From an uncultured Thermoguttaceae bacterium (GTDB lineage: Bacteria; Planctomycetota; Planctomycetia; Pirellulales; Thermoguttaceae), in NCBI GenBank assembly GCA_938042245.1, contig CALIRO010000023.1, positions 1 to 60,148 on the forward strand: DNA of 60,148 nucleotides, given 5' to 3'. A program made the translations under genes and the position numbers. This document shows positions 36,943 to 45,830 of this stretch, one piece after another; within the stretch, counting starts at the first letter, position 1, and each line of letters opens with the position of its first letter. The notes under the pieces are model-generated. The model ran no database searches and was not told the DNA's origin. It worked only from the letters and a program-made list of their open reading frames with translations.

Positions 36943-38757
36943 TTATTTCCTCCCTTTGCGGAACCAGCCGGTCCCTAACTGCCAGAGGGTTTGGGAGGCT
37001 TGTTTGAGAAGGTTGGGCGTGTGTTGGGCGGCTAGTTTTCCGGCCTGAGGGCCGGCCTGCCGAAGTTGCTGCCACAGCCGGGGCCACCGCTCCTGCTGCG
37101 CATACTGGGCATAATATCGGGCATATCTGGCTCGGTCTGCTTCGGGAAGGACCTGCCTAATGGCCGTCAAAAGGCGTTGCTGGACCTGCTGGGGGGTTTC
37201 CGAAGCCAGGCAGACCGGTACTACAGGTTCTTGATCGGCCAAGGCCAACTGCCGGCGCAGCTCGGCGATCCGGGCAGACAGCAAGGCGCCCGGGGGGCCG
37301 GGGAGGTCCCCTGTCGGCTTACCTTCTGGCAGTGCAGAGTTGGCAGGGTTCACCGGCTGGCCAGGTTGCCCCGGGGCCTTGGCGGCACTGGCTTCTAAGC
37401 TAGGTTGTTCGGTACCAAGCAGGACGATCAGGGGCGGTCGATTCCGTTCTGGATGCTGCTGGTAAATCCGGCGGAACTGGTCCAGCCAGGGCCGGTCGGT
37501 CCGCCAATTGTCCTGGCTTGGCCCACAGACCAACACCACCAAATCCGTCTGAAGCACTTCGGTTTCAAAGCGAGTAAGCTGTTTGGAGTTGACTGGGCAG
37601 GGGCCATATTCTGGCCAATCGGTTAAGAAAATCGGGGGCGTGCCTTCGGGGCGCCATAGGCGGCGGGCAATCGCCTGGGAGCCAAACAGCTTTCGCCAAA
37701 GGTTTTGTTTGGGCACTGCTTGTTGGCCAAGCAGCATGGGCAGCAGGAGCGGCTTGCCGGTCTGCGGCCCGCCCAGAATGAGCACTCGGATCGGTTCTTC
37801 TATTGGTTCTCTTGGAGCTGCCGAGCCCTCTTTTGGGAGCTGGCGGAGGGTTTGTCGGCTGGCCGGTAGGCGGTCGGAGTCCTCTTCCAGGAGTACTTTG
37901 CCGCTGTAAAGTTGGATGGCATATCGGCCTGCCTGGCGCACACAAAAACTGATCACGCCGTCTTTCAGTTCCTGGCTGGTGGAGGCGTGCACCTGGCCCA
38001 AAGCGGCGTCTCGCACCTCTCGGACCAAGGCGGCTGCAGGATTAGTAGCCAATTGCGTTACCCGATATGCTCCATAAAACCAGCGGTAGAAGCGTTGGAA
38101 CCAGGCGGCTAGTCGGCTCAGTTTGTAAAAGTCATGCAGGGTCAGCCAATGAGAACCGGGCACTCGTTCGACCAGTAGCTGGCGCAGATCTCGGGCCACC
38201 CGTTCGATAATCCGAAGCACATGCGGTGCAGGGATTTCCAACTCCGGGCGTTCGGAATCTGGCCGATAGTGTCGAGCTATGATGGCCAAAAGATCATAAA
38301 ACGTCTGGAGGACCGATTCGGGCTGATCGAGAGCGAGATCGGTTTGTTGGAGTTGGAGGGCGAACGCTTCGACTTTTTCCCAGGCCGCTTGATCTTGGGG
38401 AGTCCAGCGGGGGTCTGGCTGAACGAGGATGCCCCATGTATCTCGGCTTGTTTGCCGGAGCCATTGGGCTAGAAGCCAACCGGCCAGCGACACTGCTCCG
38501 GTCAGGCCCAGCCAGGTCCATAGCCAACCGGCCTGCCAAAGCCACCAGGAACCGGCCCCGATCAGCAGCAGCGTCGGCAGCAGCCACAACAAGCCCACTA
38601 CCAACCAACCTAGCTGAACTAAACGACAGCGCCATGGTTTTCGGGTGCCGCAGAAAGTTGGTGGGCTCGGCTCGGAAGAATCGGGCAGAGGGGCTGGGGC
38701 CGATTTGCTCACCAGCTCTTCTCGACCCTGCACCGATTGCTTTTTTCCCCACCCCAT
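36943..38757 (-). CDS. GTPase-like membrane protein with degenerate P-loop
   Basis: A 604-residue protein with two membrane helices at about residues 45-100, then a helical region and a GTPase-like domain from about 310. VLILGGPQTGKPLLL near 325 sits where a P-loop GxxxxGKS/T is expected, but Pro replaces the Ser/Thr that holds magnesium. PIFLTDWPEYG near 380 is in the place of the DxxG switch and DLVVLVCGPSQDNW near 410 follows as the next strand. It recalls planctomycete GTPase-like proteins with N-terminal membrane anchors. A Pro/Gly-rich insert lies near 455-490. Nucleotide hydrolysis is doubtful. The ATG is preceded by GGAGGT. Confidence 0.65.
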   Translation of the reverse strand: MGWGKKQSVQGREELVSKSAPAPLPDSSEPSPPTFCGTRKPWRCRLVQLGWLVVGLLWLLPTLLLIGAGSWWLWQAGWLWTWLGLTGAVSLAGWLLAQWLRQTSRDTWGILVQPDPRWTPQDQAAWEKVEAFALQLQQTDLALDQPESVLQTFYDLLAIIARHYRPDSERPELEIPAPHVLRIIERVARDLRQLLVERVPGSHWLTLHDFYKLSRLAAWFQRFYRWFYGAYRVTQLATNPAAALVREVRDAALGQVHASTSQELKDGVISFCVRQAGRYAIQLYSGKVLLEEDSDRLPASRQTLRQLPKEGSAAPREPIEEPIRVLILGGPQTGKPLLLPMLLGQQAVPKQNLWRKLFGSQAIARRLWRPEGTPPIFLTDWPEYGPCPVNSKQLTRFETEVLQTDLVVLVCGPSQDNWRTDRPWLDQFRRIYQQHPERNRPPLIVLLGTEQPSLEASAAKAPGQPGQPVNPANSALPEGKPTGDLPGPPGALLSARIAELRRQLALADQEPVVPVCLASETPQQVQQRLLTAIRQVLPEADRARYARYYAQYAQQERWPRLWQQLRQAGPQAGKLAAQHTPNLLKQASQTLWQLGTGWFRKGRK

Positions 38758-38825
38758 CGCCCGACCTCCGACCTGCTAAAGCCAATCCCCTCACTCACCG
38801 CGTTGTTCCCCCAAAGGGCTACTGG

Positions 38826-39392
38826 TTATGAATTAAGAAATGGCAGAGGAGGAGTTTGGTCGGCTAGGATTTTTTCGATCATTTGGAAGATTTTTTCTGG
38901 TTCGGCCATTCGGCCCATGCCGACCATCCCGCAGCTTAAGTAACCTTCTTCTGGGCCGATCAGAAGAAAGCCGTCTTCTTGTAATTGGCGGATGTTGCGC
39001 TGGACGGCTGGTTTTTTCCACATGTGGTGGTTCATGGCGGGTGCCAAAATCACCGGTCCTTCGAAGGCCAGCAGGACCGTGCTGAGCAGGTCGTCGGCTA
39101 GTCCTAAAGCGGCCTTGGCCAACAGATTGGCCGTGGCCGGGGCAATACAGAGCAGTTCGGCTTGGGTGGCCGCCTCAATATGGGGATGGCTACCCGGGCC
39201 AAACATCTGCCAGCGGACCGGACGACCCGTCAGGGCTTCAAATGTTTTCGGACGCACCAACTGGGTGGCCGAACGGGTCATAATCACCGACACCCCGGCA
39301 CCTGCCTGGACAAGGCGGCTGACCAGACTGGCCGTCTTGTAGGCGGCAATCCCACCGCTTATGCCGATTAAGATTTCCCGGCCTTTCCACAT
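38826..39392 (-). CDS. coaC: Phosphopantothenoylcysteine decarboxylase (CoaC)
   Basis: The 188-residue flavoprotein decarboxylates 4'-phosphopantothenoylcysteine in coenzyme A synthesis. The start MWKGREILIGISGGIAAYK is the conserved FMN-binding N-terminus; the upstream in-frame extension is ignored. The catalytic His lies in HPHIEA near residue 70, the substrate motif PAMNHHMW near 120 and the active-site-lid Cys in LSCGMVGMGRMAEP near 155. Unlike most bacterial CoaBC it lacks the fused synthetase (CoaB) half, which must be encoded elsewhere. It follows rpoZ by 76 bp, matching the common gmk-rpoZ-coaBC order. Confidence 0.93.
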   Translation of the reverse strand: MWKGREILIGISGGIAAYKTASLVSRLVQAGAGVSVIMTRSATQLVRPKTFEALTGRPVRWQMFGPGSHPHIEAATQAELLCIAPATANLLAKAALGLADDLLSTVLLAFEGPVILAPAMNHHMWKKPAVQRNIRQLQEDGFLLIGPEEGYLSCGMVGMGRMAEPEKIFQMIEKILADQTPPLPFLNS

Positions 39393-39468
39393 GGTCCACC
39401 AGTTGAAAAACTGCCCACCGGATTCTTCGGAGGATACCACCAGCTCCGAGTAAGGCAAATGGATAAGA

Positions 39469-39777
39469 TTAACTTTTGTTTATATCAAAATCGAGCGGCC
39501 CCGCCAATTCCCCAGGGGCACGGACCCGAACATTTTGTTCCATATCGAGATAGATCTTATCCTGCAAGATCTCTTGAATGACAATTTTCATCAGTTGTTC
39601 GGTGCTCAGCCTGGTGGTATCCGCCCCTTGGGAGCCCATCTGATCCGACGGCCCTAAATCCACCAACGGCCGCGCACCATGAATCAACGCTGCCAGCCGT
39701 TTCTGCATCAACGTGGAAAGCTTAAACCGGCCTCCAACTTTCTTGATAATCCGATCATCCAGCAATTCTTCTAACAT
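39469..39777 (-). CDS. rpoZ: RNA polymerase omega subunit-like protein
   Basis: The 102-residue product carries KVGGRFKLSTLMQKRLAALI, the omega-type segment that helps fold and hold the beta-prime subunit, and later IVIQEILQDKIYLD. Between HGARPLVD and LSTEQLMK there is a Gly/Ser-rich insert. Its place between gmk and coaC supports the call, since these three genes are neighbours in many bacteria. The family is weakly conserved in planctomycetes, so the call rests on motif and context together. Confidence 0.82.
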   Translation of the reverse strand: MLEELLDDRIIKKVGGRFKLSTLMQKRLAALIHGARPLVDLGPSDQMGSQGADTTRLSTEQLMKIVIQEILQDKIYLDMEQNVRVRAPGELAGPLDFDINKS

Positions 39778-40032
39778 TGCTGCTTCACCTCTGGAAACGT
39801 CTCCGCCCTTCAGTAGCCAACCTAAACCCTTACTCCTTAGCCAATACCGTTATTTGTAACCCTTCAGCCGAATGAAGAGGCTGCCGGCTTGATCCGAAGA
39901 AAGCCTGTAGGTGTTCCAGGCGCGTAAGTTACCCGTCCGGAACAAATAAAATAAACGAGCACAAAAAACTGGCCCCCTGCTTTCGGAGCCATGCCTTAGT
40001 TGACCCTTCGGCGGAAGGGTTCCCATTTTTTA
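39778..40032. other. Gap with a MITE-like end and a hairpin
   Basis: At 39856-39877 a GTAACCCTTCAGCCGAATGA sequence matches the left terminal repeat of the element at 43150. At 40003-40020 ACCCTTC/GAAGGGT forms a hairpin just past the gmk stop; the T-run lies on its plus-strand side. Confidence 0.55.
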
Positions 40033-40650
40033 TTATATTCCTCTTTGCTCGGAGGGGTTGTCTGTGAGGACCAAGGGCCCGGGAGGGGAATGGTTTTTTA
40101 AAATTTGGAGAATCTCCTGGGCTGCCCGGTCTGGGTCGTCGTTGACGACCTGATAACGATACTGACTGGCTAAGGCTAATTCTTCCTTAGCCCGGGCTAA
40201 CCGATTCTGGATGGACTCTTCGGTTTCGGTTCCTCGTTGGCGGAGTCGACGCTGGAGTTCCTCTTCCGAGGGGGGTAAAAGGAAAATGGTTACCGCCTCC
40301 GGAAACTGCCTCACCAAAGCCCTGGCCCCTTGCACGTCGATGGCCAGTAACACCCAGACACCCTTTTTTAATCGCCTGGCCACATCGGAGGCCAACGTGC
40401 CATACCAATGGCCGGTCCCAAACACTTGGAAACATTCCAAAAAGGCCCCTTCGGCACGTCGGCGGTCGAACTCTTCCGGACTGAGAAAGTAATAATCGAT
40501 CCCATCTTTCTCCCCAGGCCGGGGGGGCCGGGTCGTCGCCGTTACACTCCGCTCCACCAACCCCCCAGAGGCCGCCAACAACCGCTCTACCACCGTATTC
40601 TTTCCTACCCCGGAAGGCCCCGATAAAATCACCAAGTTCCCATCCGCCAT
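40033..40650 (-). CDS. gmk: Guanylate kinase
   Basis: The 205-residue enzyme phosphorylates GMP to GDP. The P-loop GPSGVGKNT near residue 11 has Asn before Thr where Ser/Thr is common, still acceptable for the family. SVTATTRPPRPGEKDGIDYYF near 35 is the GMP-binding region, then LLAIDVQGARAL near 100 and RLRQRGTETEESIQNRL near 135 for the lid. It follows yicC on the same strand, an order (yicC-gmk-rpoZ) found in many bacteria. It works with guaA in the same window on guanine nucleotide supply. Confidence 0.97.
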   Translation of the reverse strand: MADGNLVILSGPSGVGKNTVVERLLAASGGLVERSVTATTRPPRPGEKDGIDYYFLSPEEFDRRRAEGAFLECFQVFGTGHWYGTLASDVARRLKKGVWVLLAIDVQGARALVRQFPEAVTIFLLPPSEEELQRRLRQRGTETEESIQNRLARAKEELALASQYRYQVVNDDPDRAAQEILQILKNHSPPGPLVLTDNPSEQRGI

Positions 40651-40820
40651 GGCTGGTTCCGAAGGATTTTGGGTCCCAAAAGTCGGCTCCGGAGCCGGAT
40701 GGCCCTGCCCCCGTCGGTTCCTCTCTGCTTCCCAGAGACCTGCCCACTTCTATAAAGCAGCTCTGTCCAACCGGTAAGCAGATGGCCGATCCAGCCCAGT
40801 CTAACAGCCTGGCTTACCCA

Positions 40821-41717
40821 TTACTGAAGGTTCTGCACCAATTCTCGAACCCGTTCGATCGTTCCTTTCAGGGCAAGCACGTGATTGACAATCTCCGCAT
40901 CGTTAGCTTTGGCCCCAATCGTATTAGCTTCTCGGAACATCTCTTGGGTCAAAAAATCGAGTGTTCTTCCTACTCCTTCCGGATGGCTTTCGGGCTTCTG
41001 AAGGCAGGCTTCCAGTTGGTCGATATGACTGCGCAGCCGAACGATCTCTTCAGAAATATCGCTTCGCTCGGCAAAAAGGGCCACTTCCCGGAGCAAATCG
41101 CCCGCTTGCAGACTGATCTGATATTCCTCCAGCAATTTGCCGACCCGCTCTTGAAGCCGACTGCGGTATTGTTCGGCTACCATCGGCGCCCGCTGCGCAA
41201 TCTGCTCCAGGTTCTGGCGGAGTTGTTGGGCGTGGGTTTGGAGCTGGTGGGCCATGGCTCGCCCTTCCTCTGCACGCATCCGATCCAACCGGTCCAACGC
41301 CTCCTGGAGAGCTGTTTGGATCACAGGCCAATCCCGACTAACCAAATCTTCGCCGCTCAACTCCTCATAAACGACCCCCGGCAAACCCAGTAAAAACTGC
41401 AGCGGCACACTCTCCGCCACATTCCAGGCCTTCCGGATGCTTTCTAATTGCTGCCGGTACGCCTCCAAGACTTGAACATCGATTCGATACTGCTCCGGCT
41501 GCCCACGGCGTTCAATCCGCAGATCCACATACACGCTCCCACGCCGGATCCGCTGCCGAACCACCGATTCCACCAGAGGCTCTAAGCCTCCATATCCTTC
41601 CGGGCAGCGCAATTGCAGCTTTAAATACCGATGGTTCAGACTGCGGATTTCTACCGCTACCGTCAAGCCATCCTGCTGACGGACCGCTTGTCCAAAGCCG
41701 GTCATGCTCAATAGCAA
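40821..41717 (-). CDS. yicC: YicC-family endoribonuclease
   Basis: The 298-residue product is full length for the YicC/YloC family, whose members were shown to cleave RNA and are linked to stationary-phase survival. It begins MLLSMTGFGQAVRQQ, matching the family's M-x-x-S-M-T-G-F-G start, which supports the TTG at 41717 over the ATG four codons later. The middle has coiled-coil helices (residues about 160-240), and the end carries DFLTQEMFREANTIGAKAND, the conserved C-terminal motif. It precedes gmk by 170 bp on the same strand. Confidence 0.93.
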   Translation of the reverse strand: MLLSMTGFGQAVRQQDGLTVAVEIRSLNHRYLKLQLRCPEGYGGLEPLVESVVRQRIRRGSVYVDLRIERRGQPEQYRIDVQVLEAYRQQLESIRKAWNVAESVPLQFLLGLPGVVYEELSGEDLVSRDWPVIQTALQEALDRLDRMRAEEGRAMAHQLQTHAQQLRQNLEQIAQRAPMVAEQYRSRLQERVGKLLEEYQISLQAGDLLREVALFAERSDISEEIVRLRSHIDQLEACLQKPESHPEGVGRTLDFLTQEMFREANTIGAKANDAEIVNHVLALKGTIERVRELVQNLQ

Positions 41718-41885
41718 AGCTGCTGCCTCCTCTGCCCAACCCCCAACAGGCCTGCTCGGTCCAATCTCCCAGTGCCAAACCAGGTGGTCTTTGTAAGCTG
41801 CGTCAAGATAATCAGGATGATAAAGAAACTGCAGGCCATGGGAATCGGCCCGATTTCCCTGAAAACAGATGGATTTGTATCCCCA

Positions 41886-42272
41886 TTATTGGGGGATATT
41901 CGGTGGAGTTGGCCCCCCCGAACCGGGGGTTTCTGAGCCAGACGATCCTTCCTGCTGCGGTACCGCCTCCGGAAAAGCCCGGCCCTGTTGAACAGGCTGC
42001 TCGGTCGGGGAACTGCTGCCTGTTTCCCCCAAAAGCTCTTGCTGAGTGCTCAAAACCCGGATGGCTACTATACATAATATGATCCAAAATGCTACTACCC
42101 CGATGGTAATGCGGGTAAACAGATCCCCGGCTTTGGCACCAAAGGCACTTTGACCACCTGGTCCTCCAAACACCCCAGCTAAACCACCACCCCGGCCTCG
42201 CTGCACCAAAATCAGCAAAATCAAAAAAATCGCCGTTACAAACATCAAAAAACTCAACAAGGCTTCCAGCAT
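41886..42272 (-). CDS. secG: Preprotein translocase subunit SecG
   Basis: The start chosen follows GGAGGT and gives 128 residues. Two membrane helices (residues about 4-25 and 50-72) flank a Gly-rich cytoplasmic loop, RGRGGGLAGVFGGPGGQSAFGAKAGD, the defining feature of SecG, which binds SecYE and helps SecA-driven export. The C-terminal 50 residues are a Ser/Gly/Pro/Gln tail. It follows tpiA by 90 bp; the tpiA-secG pair is very common in bacteria. Confidence 0.93.
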   Translation of the reverse strand: MLEALLSFLMFVTAIFLILLILVQRGRGGGLAGVFGGPGGQSAFGAKAGDLFTRITIGVVAFWIILCIVAIRVLSTQQELLGETGSSSPTEQPVQQGRAFPEAVPQQEGSSGSETPGSGGPTPPNIPQ

Positions 42273-42362
42273 AATGTACCTCCCTGGTACCGATAGGCTT
42301 TCTTGCCTGCAAGGACGGCCAAAAGGGTCTTGCTCCATGGCGGGCCCACACAACCCAACCGC

Positions 42363-43121
42363 CTACTTTTTCATCCCTGCTATGATGCCGAGAAATTGAT
42401 CCGCCTTTAGGCTGGCCCCGCCGACCAAGGCGCCGTCGATATCCGGCTGGGCGAACAACTCCGGGGCATTATCCGGTTTGACGCTGCCTCCGTATTGAAT
42501 GACCACCTGTTGGGCAATCTCTGTATTGTACCGTTGGGCAATCAATTTGCGAAGCTCAAGATGGACTTCTTCCGCCTGATGGGGGGTAGCCACCTTCCCC
42601 GTTCCAATGGCCCAAACCGGTTCATAGGCCAGGACCGTCCGTAGGATCTGCTCGGCACTCAGAGCGGCCAACGACCCTTCAAACTGCCGACGGATCACCT
42701 GCAAGGTTTGCCCAGCCTCCCGCTCGGCCAACTGCTCCCCCAAACAGACAATCGGCCGCAAACCCGCCCTGAGGGCCGCATGAACCTTCTTATTGATAAA
42801 CTGGTCCGTTTCCCCCAACCATTGCCGACGCTCACTATGGCCCAAAATCACATACCGACATCCCATCTCGCAGAGCATCAAGGGGCTGATTTCGCCGGTA
42901 AAAGCCCCACTAGACTCCGGATACATGTTCTGGGCGCCTAGGGCCACCCGGCTGCCAGCAATCGCCCGACCCACCGCCTCCAAATACACAAACGGGGGAC
43001 AGACCACGATATCCACCTGGGGATATTGCTCGGCCTGGTTGGCTACTGCCTCCGCCAGAGCTACCGCCTCCGAGCGGCTGAGATTCATCTTCCAATTCCC
43101 GGCAATCAACGCACGGCGCAT
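42363..43121 (-). CDS. tpiA: Triosephosphate isomerase
   Basis: The 252-residue product interconverts dihydroxyacetone phosphate and glyceraldehyde 3-phosphate. AGNWKMN at residue 7 supplies the substrate Lys, ILGHSERRQW near 92 the catalytic His, and AYEPVWAIGTGKVAT near 165 the catalytic Glu and flexible loop; VIQYGGSVKPDN near 208 and GALVGGASL near 231 bind phosphate. The ATG follows GAGGAGG. It leads the tpiA-secG pair and sits downstream of a MITE-like element that occupies its upstream region. Confidence 0.98.
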   Translation of the reverse strand: MRRALIAGNWKMNLSRSEAVALAEAVANQAEQYPQVDIVVCPPFVYLEAVGRAIAGSRVALGAQNMYPESSGAFTGEISPLMLCEMGCRYVILGHSERRQWLGETDQFINKKVHAALRAGLRPIVCLGEQLAEREAGQTLQVIRRQFEGSLAALSAEQILRTVLAYEPVWAIGTGKVATPHQAEEVHLELRKLIAQRYNTEIAQQVVIQYGGSVKPDNAPELFAQPDIDGALVGGASLKADQFLGIIAGMKK

Positions 43122-43677
43122 AACAAATTCCTCCTCTTTTTTGTTTTTTGTAACGATTCAGCCGAATGGAGAGCCTCTTTCTTCTCCTCCCGCAAAACCT
43201 CTCCATCCAGGCTCTTATAAAAGACGCTACTTTCCACTGTCGGGAGGTTCCGGAAAACCAACAGGCAGCCCCAAAGAAACCTGGACTGCCGCCTGCGCGG
43301 GAATGCCAGGGGGCATTCTCCCTAAAATCTAGAACCTACTCCATTCGGCCGAAATGTTACGAAAATCATTATTATCTTCCGAATGATTGAGGTTGCCTAG
43401 GGGGTCAAAGGATTTGCGAGCCATTTCCACGCCTTGAACTACTCTGTTGGGTTTTGGCGGAAGGAAGCTAGGGGAACTGATTGTCAGAAAGTGGCCAGCC
43501 CCTCTAACCAGCCTTCCTTTCGGATTTTTACCACCCTCCTCCCACAGGGCTGAGACATAGAGAAAAGTTTGCCTCCGATCGGGTGAATGAAAAGGGTACG
43601 GTTTTCTTTCCAGTGCGGTTACCCATATTGCGTTCGGCGGCCGTTCCACTACCATAAAAAGGAATTGCCTACTCGGC
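43122..43677. other. Divergent intergenic region holding a MITE-like element
   Basis: The gap between tpiA and larB contains the element at 43150-43360. The rest, to 43677, shows no gene, although short frames exist. Confidence 0.6.
43150..43360. mobile_element. MITE-like element with 22-bp terminal inverted repeats
   Basis: The left end 43150-43171 and the reverse complement of the right end 43339-43360 match at 19 of 22 positions and both contain GCCGAATGGAG. The 211-bp element has no open frame of note. Its inside holds CCTGCGCGGGAATGCC and GGGGGCATTCTCCCTAAAA, shared with gaps at 21590 and 31015. Single-end matches occur near 39856, 21626, 51098 and 15928. No clear target-site duplication was seen; the flanks (TTTTTT left, GAAAA right) are themselves partly complementary. 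Confidence 0.65.
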
Positions 43678-44544
43678 ATGAGAACAGCCACAAAGATTCC
43701 CCCGGCAGGGGCAAACACTTTGGAGCGGAAGCACATGCGGCCAGAGCAAGTGGAGCAATTAGCCAGGCAACTTTTAGCAGGGGAAATTCCTCTGGAAGCT
43801 TTTACCCAGCAGGTGGTGATGGCAAGAATTGCCGATGTGGGGGAGGCCCAGGTGGATTTGGATCGGCCGGGCCGATGCGGCTTTCCCGAAGTGGTCTATG
43901 CACCAGGTAAATCCGTAGAGGTCATGGAGAAAATCTTTCATGCCCTTTTGGAAAGGGGGGTAGAGGTGTTGGCCACTCGGGTTAGCCCGGAACAGGCAGG
44001 TCCTCTTTTGGTCCGATTCCCCCAAGGGCGATATAACGAAGTCGGGCGAGTGTTGCGGGTACCTCCGGCGCAGCCGCTGCCCAAACCACCGGGCCCTCAA
44101 GGAAGGGTGGTGGTGGTAACTGCGGGAACCACGGATCTGCCTGTGGCCGAGGAGGCCCGGGAAACCGCCGCCTGGACCGGGGCCGAAGTGATTCTGATTC
44201 AGGATGTTGGGGTGGCCGGTCCGCATCGGCTCCTGGCCCATCTGGAAACGCTTCGATCGGCCGATTGTATTGTGGTCGTAGCGGGTATGGAGGGGGCGCT
44301 GCCCAGTGTGGTGGGCGGTCATGTGGCCTGTCCGGTGATCGCCGTACCGACCAGCGTAGGTTATGGTGCCAGTTTTGGCGGCGTGGCTGCCCTATTAAGT
44401 ATGCTGAATAGCTGCGCCTCCAATGTCGTAGTGGTTAACATTGATGCGGGATTTAAAGGAGGGTATGTGGCTGGGCTGATCGCCCAAAATCTGGCCCGAG
44501 CCCGTGCAGGCGCCTCCCGTTCCGCTTCTGCCGGCCCCCCATGA
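43678..44544 (+). CDS. larB: Nickel pincer cofactor biosynthesis protein LarB
   Basis: A 288-residue PurE-like enzyme that carboxylates nicotinic acid adenine dinucleotide in making the nickel pincer cofactor of lactate racemase-type enzymes. The N-terminal part has [15 protein letters not shown] near residue 62; the PurE-like domain starts at [17 protein letters not shown] near 142 and has [27 protein letters not shown] near 200, with GFKGG near the end. ATG at 43735 ([10 protein letters not shown]) is a possible shorter start. larC, larE and larA are not in the window. Its stop overlaps an in-frame ATG of the next gene. Confidence 0.95.
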   Translation: MRTATKIPPAGANTLERKHMRPEQVEQLARQLLAGEIPLEAFTQQVVMARIADVGEAQVDLDRPGRCGFPEVVYAPGKSVEVMEKIFHALLERGVEVLATRVSPEQAGPLLVRFPQGRYNEVGRVLRVPPAQPLPKPPGPQGRVVVVTAGTTDLPVAEEARETAAWTGAEVILIQDVGVAGPHRLLAHLETLRSADCIVVVAGMEGALPSVVGGHVACPVIAVPTSVGYGASFGGVAALLSMLNSCASNVVVVNIDAGFKGGYVAGLIAQNLARARAGASRSASAGPP

Positions 44545-44585
44545 AATCTCTCTTGGCCCCTGGCTATCAGAAGGGGAGGAGCCTC

Positions 44586-45503
44586 ATGTCGAGGGATTTT
44601 CCTTTTCGCCAGTACCCAGCAGTTCCGGTACCGAAGGATTTGCCGCTCTTGCCAGCTCGGAAGCCCGAAAGCCACAAAGGGGATTATGGGTTGGCTCTCA
44701 TTGTGGGCGGTTCGGTGGGGATGGCAGGAGCGGCGGCTTTAGCTGGCCTGGCTGCTCTGCGGAGTGGCGCTGGCCTGGTGCGTCTGGCAGTCCCGGAACC
44801 TTGCCGGGAGTTGATCGCTAGCTTCGAACCCTCCTATATGGTGGTAGGATTACCGGCCGATCAGGCAGGCCGCCTCTCGTTGGATGCCCTCCCCCTGATC
44901 GAAGAGTTGGTTCGGCCCGCCACCGCCGTTGCCCTTGGCCCAGGCTTAGGCCGATCCCCAGAGCTTACCCAATTGGTGGGCCAACTATATGCCAACCTGG
45001 ATCGGCCCATGGTCTTAGATGCCGACGGGTTAAATGCCTTGGCAGAATCGGGTAGGGTAGGAACACCGCCTCCTGCTCCTCGAATTTTGACCCCCCATCC
45101 TGGTGAATTTTCCCGCCTATCTGGGGGTATTAAACCCCAGCCAGCCGAACGGACTTCTTACACCCACCAATATGCCTCCCACTGGGGGGTGGTCCTTGTG
45201 CTCAAAGGCCACCAAACCTGCATCAGCGACGGCCAACAAACCTGGGTCAATCCTACCGGCAACCCCGGCATGGCTACCGGCGGCACAGGCGATGTGCTGA
45301 CCGGAATTATTACCGCCTTGTTGTGCCAGGGGCTGGCTCCTGCGGAAGCAGCCCGGCTGGGAGTTTATGTGCATGGTTTGGCCGGGGATCTGGCTGCAGC
45401 CCAACTAGGTCAAATCTCCCTTATCGCTAGTGATCTTATCCGGTTTTTGCCAGAGGCTTTTCAGATGCTGCACAGCCAAGCCCTAAGCAGTCCTTCTGGT
45501 TAG
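44586..45503 (+). CDS. nnrD: ADP-dependent NAD(P)H-hydrate dehydratase
   Basis: The 305-residue protein belongs to the YjeF C-terminal (ribokinase-like) family that repairs hydrated NAD(P)H. Visible are GDYGLALIVGGSVGMAGAAALAG near residue 32, ALRSGAGLVRLAVP near 58, VLDADGLNALA near 140, ILTPHPGEFSRL near 162 and the nucleotide site NPGMATGGTGDVLTG near 225. The start at 44586 has GGGAGGAG upstream; an ATG at 44541 overlapping the larB stop would add 15 residues. The partner epimerase NnrE domain is absent, so it must be separate. It is probably cotranscribed with larB. Confidence 0.93.
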   Translation: MSRDFPFRQYPAVPVPKDLPLLPARKPESHKGDYGLALIVGGSVGMAGAAALAGLAALRSGAGLVRLAVPEPCRELIASFEPSYMVVGLPADQAGRLSLDALPLIEELVRPATAVALGPGLGRSPELTQLVGQLYANLDRPMVLDADGLNALAESGRVGTPPPAPRILTPHPGEFSRLSGGIKPQPAERTSYTHQYASHWGVVLVLKGHQTCISDGQQTWVNPTGNPGMATGGTGDVLTGIITALLCQGLAPAEAARLGVYVHGLAGDLAAAQLGQISLIASDLIRFLPEAFQMLHSQALSSPSG

Positions 45504-45830
45504 GCCGCTTCTGCCACTCCCGGGGCGGGACGTGTCCAAACAACTTCCCTAGTACCGGATGGTGAGGAGCTGGCTGGTTAATATTATCATGTTGATTATG
45601 TTAATCAAGGAACAATATCCCTTTGCTTATTTTTGCGTATATTAACTATTTTTTCTATTTTGAAGATCGACAAACTCAGTATGGAAAATCCTTCCTTAAA
45701 AAAGTAAAATACGTACTTTTTCGGGTTATTCTTCCGCTGCCGAAATACAATGCCCCTTTGAGAGGGGTTGGAACCACGGCAATGGTAACCAGCAGAAGAG
45801 TTCCCCAGACCTCAGGCAGGTAACTGTCCG
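45504..45830. other. AT-rich intergenic region upstream of the KAS III gene
   Basis: From about 45575 to 45735 the sequence is much richer in A and T than its surroundings, including TTAATATTATCATGTTGATT and TTTTTGCGTATATTAAC. It probably holds the promoter of the next gene; no confident -35/-10 pair is offered. A 66-residue frame here is not convincing. Confidence 0.5.

Noticed and set aside
45623..45823. 66-residue frame in the AT-rich gap
   Set aside because: Composition is that of AT-rich noncoding DNA and no family or ribosome-binding site is seen.
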